A stretch of DNA of 64,000 nucleotides from a virus, in IMG/VR virus record IMGVR_UViG_3300036985_006490, positions 62,001 to 126,000 of that record; one strand, 5' to 3'. The translations under genes and the position numbers were made by a program. Below, one piece after another: positions 59,114 through 64,000 of the stretch (position 1 is its first letter; each line of letters starts with the position of its first letter). The notes below the pieces were generated by a model that made no database searches, was not told the origin of the DNA, and worked only from the letters and a program-made list of their open reading frames with translations.

Positions 59114-61846
59114 TTATTTGTTATGTACTAATACTCCATTCGCATAAAAATTTTGATTGTCAGCAACTGAAATAATATGCGTTTGTGTGTTTATTCTTTC
59201 CAATTCTGTTATAGAAACAATCTCCAAGATTTCTCTGTTAGGTTTGGTTAATTTGTCCCCAATATTTATTTGTGTTACTTCCAAAGGAATATCATATCTT
59301 TCATTAGTCCACTTTGGTTTATAAGACGCAAGTTTTAATCCATTAACATAAAATGGGTGGTCAAATGTTGAAATGATTTCTGTATCATCAGAAAGTATGT
59401 ATTTAACTAAATCATCATGTATGGGTGAGTTTACTTCTGTAACTTCTCTTTCCTCCACAACATTTATAATTTCATTGTAAGACAATACTAAATCCCCCAC
59501 GTTAATCTCTTCAATATTTTTTTCTATTCCATTTCCCATCAAAACTTTAGTACCGCTTATAAAACAAGCTTTATTGTGGGTTAAAATACCATTAGCAAAA
59601 AAGTTATGATTATTGGTTACTTCGAAAATATAAGTTTGTGTTGGTTTGAATTCTAGTTCTTCAATTTTAGTAATTCTTGTATTCAATCCGTCAATTAAGT
59701 TAACATTATCTCCTACTTCTATTTGTGTGACATTATTATTAAAATTGTACCTATCGTTGGTCAATAAAGGTCTATATGACGACAAATTAAACCCATTTAT
59801 AAAAAATGGGTGGTCAAAAGTACAAACAATTTCAGTACCATTTTCAAAAGAATACTTAACCAAATCATCATGAATCGGTGTAATTATATTTGTTACGGTT
59901 TGATTTTCTTTTAATCCTGTTTCTAAATTAACTGAAACTACTATATCACCATTCGCAATATCTTCAATTGGTTTTGTAGTTCCGTCTGCCATTTCAATCA
60001 TTGTACCTTTTACAAAACATGCTCGATTATGTACCAAAACGTCATTAGCAAAATAATTATGATTAATTTCAACTTCAGACAAATTGTATACTTTAGTCTC
60101 TTCATTAACTACGGTAATTTTATCCAAAATAACATTTTTGTTCATTAATTTCACAGAATCTCCGATTTCAATTTTTTGTACTGGTTCACCTATTGTGTAT
60201 AATGTATTTGATAATAAATTGTCATAAGATGACCAACCCTTACCATTAACGAAGATTGGGTGGTCAGTTGTCGATTTGAGAGTACCCCCATTATCAAACT
60301 CATAAACTACAATTTTATCTATTTTTTTGGAAAATACATTTAATACTTTACTAACCTTTGTCTCATTACTATTGAAGTTGAATGACAATATAGAATCTCC
60401 AATTACAACATCTTCAATATTTTTTGTTGTACCATCTTCCATTTGAATTTTGGTACCTGCAACAAAACAAGGAGAGTTATATGATACAATACTATTGAAC
60501 GCCGTAGAACCATTTATTATATACGTATCGGTATCTTCAACATCAAGTTCAACGAATGCCAACCCAGTCTCGGGTGAAACATAGAAGTTTAATTCGTCAA
60601 CTTTAATCAAGTTACCTTCCAAATCATATACGTAATCAGTTACTGCGTTTATTTCAGAAATAAATTTAATACTACTTTTATCAGATATAGAATCATAAAT
60701 CAAATATTTTTTGTTAATACCTGAAAATAGCGAATCATTATCTATCACCATTTCCATCATTGCCCCATATTTGAGTTGTTTAACATCTTTGAAGACAACC
60801 TCGGAATTACTAATATAAGATCCATCAGGAAACTCACCTCCATCATAACTCCAAGTTAAAGCATTCAAATCAGTTTCAGCTTGAGGGGATCCATTAACTT
60901 TATAAGACTTTATGGTTTCACCAACTTGAATTTCGGACACTTCTTTCCAAGTTTCATCATTCATCAAAACTTCATGGGTAGACAAAATTCCACCCGAATC
61001 GTTTTTGATAAAATTTGTTGTGAATTCATAGTAATGATGGTCTTTAACTTTATTACCTTCCAATTCTATCGATTCAGGTAATTCAAATATAGAACTGATT
61101 TTATAAGAATGCAGTATCATTATATCCAAATTTCCCCCATAAACTATCCCAAAAACTCTTATTGATGTAATATGATTATCCTCATCTACACTTGATGGGT
61201 GAATGTGATATTGTTCAATTAATTTATTTTCATCAGAATTTTCAGATAAGAAATCATTCCAACAATTTTCAGATGTTCCTCCAGTTAAATTAATTTTGAA
61301 AAAATCAATTGGATTAAAAGATTCATATACATCCTTTATAGTTGCATCTGGTATGTTACCTGTATTTATTTCTTTTGTCAATGTATCATAAGTACCTACT
61401 GATGAAGAATGGTAATATCCAACACAATTATCAGTTATAAAGCTATCGGTGAACAAATTATAAACATTCAATCTATTTTTACAATACACACTGTCAAATA
61501 TTGCGGTTTCGTCGTAGGCTAATCTTAACACAAATTTATCGGCAGCATCCGCAACTGATGTTGGATAAATTGAATTAATATTCTCGTCATGTAAGTTGAT
61601 GACGATTGATGGTAGATTATTATTAACTTCTTCAACAAGTCTATTAACAAAATCTATGTGTAAAAATGGTTTATAGATAATGTCTAAAGTTGTGATGTTG
61701 TTTGACGATAATACTGATAAAAATCCACTAAAGTCAAAATTCACCAATTCCTGGTCGATAAACCCAGTATCCGTATTTAACTCTAATAATCTTAAATCAC
61801 CATTTGAGTCTTTTACAAAGTCTGCCGAAAATAACGTTCCTTTCAT
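59114..61846 (-). CDS. Protein with three tandem Hint (intein-like) domains
   Basis: 910 residues. Residues 1-280 hold an unfamiliar domain beginning MKGTLFSADF with LLELNTDTGF (resembling an ATP-grasp-type E-x-N site, low confidence). Residues 286-450 look like a degenerate Hint unit with Ser for Cys. Three intact units follow back-to-back: 460-609, 610-760, 761-910. Each starts CF(V/I).GT, has (S/C)T.DHP near position 67-72 and ends in VHN or THN; the residue after Asn is Arg or Lys, not Cys/Ser/Thr. No extein separates them. Expected chemistry is self-cleavage at both ends rather than clean splicing. A GATATTTAA element lies upstream. Confidence 0.85.
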   Translation of the reverse strand: MKGTLFSADFVKDSNGDLRLLELNTDTGFIDQELVNFDFSGFLSVLSSNNITTLDIIYKPFLHIDFVNRLVEEVNNNLPSIVINLHDENINSIYPTSVADAADKFVLRLAYDETAIFDSVYCKNRLNVYNLFTDSFITDNCVGYYHSSSVGTYDTLTKEINTGNIPDATIKDVYESFNPIDFFKINLTGGTSENCWNDFLSENSDENKLIEQYHIHPSSVDEDNHITSIRVFGIVYGGNLDIMILHSYKISSIFELPESIELEGNKVKDHHYYEFTTNFIKNDSGGILSTHEVLMNDETWKEVSEIQVGETIKSYKVNGSPQAETDLNALTWSYDGGEFPDGSYISNSEVVFKDVKQLKYGAMMEMVIDNDSLFSGINKKYLIYDSISDKSSIKFISEINAVTDYVYDLEGNLIKVDELNFYVSPETGLAFVELDVEDTDTYIINGSTAFNSIVSYNSPCFVAGTKIQMEDGTTKNIEDVVIGDSILSFNFNSNETKVSKVLNVFSKKIDKIVVYEFDNGGTLKSTTDHPIFVNGKGWSSYDNLLSNTLYTIGEPVQKIEIGDSVKLMNKNVILDKITVVNEETKVYNLSEVEINHNYFANDVLVHNRACFVKGTMIEMADGTTKPIEDIANGDIVVSVNLETGLKENQTVTNIITPIHDDLVKYSFENGTEIVCTFDHPFFINGFNLSSYRPLLTNDRYNFNNNVTQIEVGDNVNLIDGLNTRITKIEELEFKPTQTYIFEVTNNHNFFANGILTHNKACFISGTKVLMGNGIEKNIEEINVGDLVLSYNEIINVVEEREVTEVNSPIHDDLVKYILSDDTEIISTFDHPFYVNGLKLASYKPKWTNERYDIPLEVTQINIGDKLTKPNREILEIVSITELERINTQTHIISVADNQNFYANGVLVHNK

Positions 61847-61866
61847 AATATGTTGTTAGTTATATA

Positions 61867-61875
61867 TTAAATATC
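61867..61875 (-). promoter_or_regulatory. Weak GATATTTAA element before the Hint gene
   Basis: Minus-strand GATATTTAATATATA, 20 bases from the ATG at 61846. Related to the GATATTTATT elements but with a changed final base, so low confidence. Confidence 0.25.
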
Positions 61876-61939
61876 TTGTAGAGGTTTAATTTTTTTTATA
61901 TTTCTATCCCTTGTATTCAACCTCAACCAAATTAAAATT

Positions 61940-62482
61940 TTACAAAAGGGTTTTAGGACTTGAACTAGTTGTTCTTGAGATACAGATATGCGTAAGTTCT
62001 AAACTTTGTGATAAACTTAGTTGAAAATCAATTATATGGTATACTTCAGAAAAATTAATTTTATTGAATTGAACTCTTTTATTATGCTCCAAAGTATTCG
62101 GATATAGATTAATAATTCTTACTTTTTTATCAAGATTCGAATTAATTAACTCGAGTGAAGATTTTTGTAAACTTAATTTATTTTCTCTATAATCATCAAA
62201 ACTACCATTATTGAAGATGGCCGAAGTTAGAACGTTAAAAATAGTTTTATCCTGATATTTCCACAAGTCAAAAAGTTCTTCAAATATTTTTTGTTGGTAA
62301 ATCGGATGATATGTATTATTAATAAACACATCCAAATCTAAAACTTCATTTAGAATGTCTGTGTATCGTTTAAGGTCATACCCATTACTTCTTGAAAAAC
62401 CAAAAACTTCATGGTTTTTTTTCAAAAAATCATAAAGACCTCTACCCAAAGAATCACTGTGTCCTGTTATTCCTATCTTCAT
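61940..62482 (-). CDS. Short-chain dehydrogenase/reductase-like protein
   Basis: 180 residues. Nucleotide-binding GITGHSDSLGRGLYDF at the N-terminus (variant of TGxxxGxG), VFINNTYHP (NNA-like), LTSAIFN (catalytic Ser) and YRENKLSLQ (YxxxK). Shorter than typical SDR proteins (about 250), lacking part of the C-terminal substrate lobe. Would reduce or epimerise a sugar or peptide carbonyl. Overlaps the oxygenase gene by 4 bases. Confidence 0.7.
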   Translation of the reverse strand: MKIGITGHSDSLGRGLYDFLKKNHEVFGFSRSNGYDLKRYTDILNEVLDLDVFINNTYHPIYQQKIFEELFDLWKYQDKTIFNVLTSAIFNNGSFDDYRENKLSLQKSSLELINSNLDKKVRIINLYPNTLEHNKRVQFNKINFSEVYHIIDFQLSLSQSLELTHICISRTTSSSPKTLL

Positions 62483-62991
62483 ATTAAACTAACACTACTT
62501 TTCATATTTTCCTTATATAAAAATATTATTAATGAATACCGAATACCACTTTCAATTTTTGTAACCTCATGTTCTCTTGTATTTTTGAAAGAATAAATTG
62601 TACCAGCTATTTTAGGAATAATTTGTGTAGGTTTATATAATACAAAATCACCTCCCACATAGTCATCATTCAAACAAACTCCAACATTCAATGTTTGATT
62701 AGGATAGTATATGTCACTATGTCTTTCAAATTCATTTCCGGCTATGTATTTGTGTAAATGTATTACTTCAAAGGGTTTGGTTATTTCGATATTTTGGTCT
62801 ATTAACAAATACTCAGTAATTTTATCAAAAATCCATTTTACCGACTCATTTCGATAAATATTATAATAAGTATACGATATTTTTTCCCTCGGTCTTTCAA
62901 CGGTTTTACTATTCACATCTCTGTGAGTACCCTCTATTTCTAAGGTTAAATTTATAATCTTATCACACTCTTCTTTAGAAAAACAAACCAT
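62479..62991 (-). CDS. 2OG-Fe(II) oxygenase (prolyl-hydroxylase type)
   Basis: 170 residues. RHSDIYYP (H91, D93), TREHEVTKIESG (H141) and RYSLIIFLY (R151) complete the metal and 2-oxoglutarate sites; VGVCLNDDYVGGDFVLYKP is the core strand pair. Same type as 56492 but a different sequence. Fifth oxygenase-fold gene in the cluster, next to the carbamoyltransferase. Confidence 0.85.
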   Translation of the reverse strand: MVCFSKEECDKIINLTLEIEGTHRDVNSKTVERPREKISYTYYNIYRNESVKWIFDKITEYLLIDQNIEITKPFEVIHLHKYIAGNEFERHSDIYYPNQTLNVGVCLNDDYVGGDFVLYKPTQIIPKIAGTIYSFKNTREHEVTKIESGIRYSLIIFLYKENMKSSVSLI

Positions 62992-62993
62992 AT

Positions 62994-63110
62994 TTAATGA
63001 TTGTAAATAAAAGGATCTCTTTTCTTTAATTCTTCAATTTTCTTTTTTAATTCTTTTTTTCTTTTTCTTTCCTTAATTTTTTTAAGGAACCAATCAATAA
63101 TTTTTTTCAT
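62994..63110 (-). CDS. Tiny Lys-rich helical protein
   Basis: 38 residues, MKKIIDWFLKKIKERKRKKE then LKKKIEELKKRDPFIYNH. Basic amphipathic helix. The ATG overlaps the carbamoyltransferase stop as ATGA and its stop is 2 bases from the oxygenase start, so it sits exactly in the gap. Function unknown; membrane- or nucleic-acid-associating peptide possible. Confidence 0.6.
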   Translation of the reverse strand: MKKIIDWFLKKIKERKRKKELKKKIEELKKRDPFIYNH

Positions 63111-64000
63111 AGTATTTTGTGTATTATATAATTATCTAAAACTAACAAGTCTAAATCAGTATCCTTAAAAGTTTCTATCGCGTCAAACGGAGTTAGTACC
63201 ATTGTTTTATCTTTAACGTTGAATGATGTATTCAATATAATTGGATACCCACTTAATTTTTCAAACTCAATTAATAAGTCGTGAATTACTGTATTTTCAT
63301 ACACAGTCTGAATTCTTGATGTTCCATCCACGTGAACAACCGCAGATAATTTATCTGCAAATTCTTCCCTTACTTTAACAATTTGATTCATGTATGGTAT
63401 ATCATCAATCGTATGAAAAAATTCATTTTGTTTTTCTTTAATGACCATAGGCGCGAAAGGACGAAACCCCTCTCTTTTCTTAATCAATCTATTAATTCTG
63501 GATTTCATATCGGGTACAGTAGGGTCGGCTAAAATAGACCTGTGTCCTAATGCTCTCGCTCCGAATTCGATTCTATCTCTATACCACCCAACTACTTTAC
63601 CTTCATGGATTTTTTTGGCTACGTATTTTATTAATGTATTGTAATCGTGAATTTCAAAAAAGTTCAAATTTTTAATGTGACCCATATAAAATTCAACATC
63701 ATACTTTGGCCCCAAAAAAGGATTCTTAGTTACTCTTTTGTTTAATTTTTTATTTTGTACAAGATAATGAATACAAGCACCAACACAGGACCCTGCATCT
63801 GATGGAGCAACTGGTATCCAAATTTTTTCAAAATCAGAATTGGATACTATCTTCCCATTCGCAGTACCATTGTATGCCGAACCACCTCCTAAGCAAAGAT
63901 TATTACTACCAAGATTTTTCAAACTTTTAATAATATCAAACAAAACTTCTTCGTATCTTAATTGAACTGCAGCCGCTAAATTTTGATGAATTGTAGTAAT
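63107..64000 (-). CDS. Carbamoyltransferase (NodU/CmcH/TobZ type), 5' end outside window
   Basis: 298 codons visible, open to the window edge. The visible part includes LCLGGGSAYNGTANGKI, WIPVAPSDAGSCVGACIHY, GWYRDRIEFGARALGHRSILADP and FRPFAPMV, then the end-domain PIILNTSFNVKDKTMV. These are the YrdC-like and kinase-like halves of the carbamoyltransferase family, which moves a carbamoyl group from carbamoyl phosphate via an adenylate to a sugar or alcohol. Its target is probably a sugar of the fibre glycan or a modified base. Catalytic His block is upstream of the window. Confidence 0.85.
   Translation of the reverse strand: MTTIHQNLAAAVQLRYEEVLFDIIKSLKNLGSNNLCLGGGSAYNGTANGKIVSNSDFEKIWIPVAPSDAGSCVGACIHYLVQNKKLNKRVTKNPFLGPKYDVEFYMGHIKNLNFFEIHDYNTLIKYVAKKIHEGKVVGWYRDRIEFGARALGHRSILADPTVPDMKSRINRLIKKREGFRPFAPMVIKEKQNEFFHTIDDIPYMNQIVKVREEFADKLSAVVHVDGTSRIQTVYENTVIHDLLIEFEKLSGYPIILNTSFNVKDKTMVLTPFDAIETFKDTDLDLLVLDNYIIHKIL

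Noticed and set aside
59114-61846. Homing endonuclease or intein inside a host gene
   Set aside because: No LAGLIDADG or HNH motif was seen, and there is no downstream extein after the last Hint unit, so this is not a conventional intein.

Overview
The window reads as one continuous stretch of a large, AT-rich tailed-phage genome: overlapping genes, few gaps, almost everything on the minus strand with short plus-strand islands. Recognisable T4-type replication and recombination genes (gp46/gp47-like pair, DnaG-type primase, RuvC-fold resolvase, RecB-like nuclease, phage sigma factor) point to a T4-related myovirus. Several traits point to a host in the Bacteroidetes: SprB-type repeats in a fibre protein, a histone-H1-like (Hc1) small protein, a short RpoD-like sigma factor of the Bacteroidetes kind, a signal peptide ending GFSQ, and starts preceded by A/T-rich sequence with no Shine-Dalgarno motif. 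No tRNA, rRNA, CRISPR array or transposase was seen. Both ends cut through genes.

Layout. 0-5 kb: a virion-type protein, a DNA methyltransferase, a nucleotidyltransferase/APS-kinase-like pair, a DUF3310 protein and small conserved unknowns. 5-15 kb: unknown acidic proteins, glutaredoxin and thioredoxin, a PcfJ-like protein, a DUF932 protein, a WCT-domain/leucine-rich protein, a Dam-type methyltransferase, DnaJ. 15-24 kb: Hc1-like protein, candidate virion proteins, a probable lysis cassette (membrane protein, amidase, two overlapping spanin-like genes) and the sigma factor. 24-37.5 kb: GIY-YIG-type protein, a methyltransferase plus TaqI-family endonuclease (a complete restriction-modification pair), gp46, a radical-SAM cassette inserted at the 5' end of gp46, gp47, zinc ribbon, second WCT protein, nuclease, primase, resolvase. 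37.5-46 kb: large fibre-like proteins with mucin-like Thr-Pro tracts and SprB domains. 46-53.7 kb (plus strand): a glycan operon with GT9, GT8-like and a 1030-residue three-part glycosyltransferase ending in a TibC-like iron finger, an aminotransferase, a PglD/NeuD acyltransferase and two methyltransferases. 53.7-64 kb (minus): a cluster of modification enzymes (radical SAM, three SGNH-type proteins, five 2OG-Fe(II) oxygenase-fold proteins, a SET-domain protein, an SDR, a carbamoyltransferase) around a 910-residue protein carrying three back-to-back Hint domains and a possible fourth degenerate one.

How it may fit together (inference). The Thr-Pro-rich fibres look like O-glycosylation substrates and lie beside an operon whose largest enzyme resembles a protein O-heptosyltransferase; the next cluster could hydroxylate, methylate, acylate or carbamoylate the same glycoproteins, and the tandem Hint protein could process itself or attached partners. 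Several virion-type proteins begin with a short hydrophobic leader ending in (I/L)-x-E, the kind of signal T4 uses to package and cleave internal head proteins, and some of their genes share a GATATTTATT element upstream. This is the strongest candidate here for an undescribed delivered-protein set.
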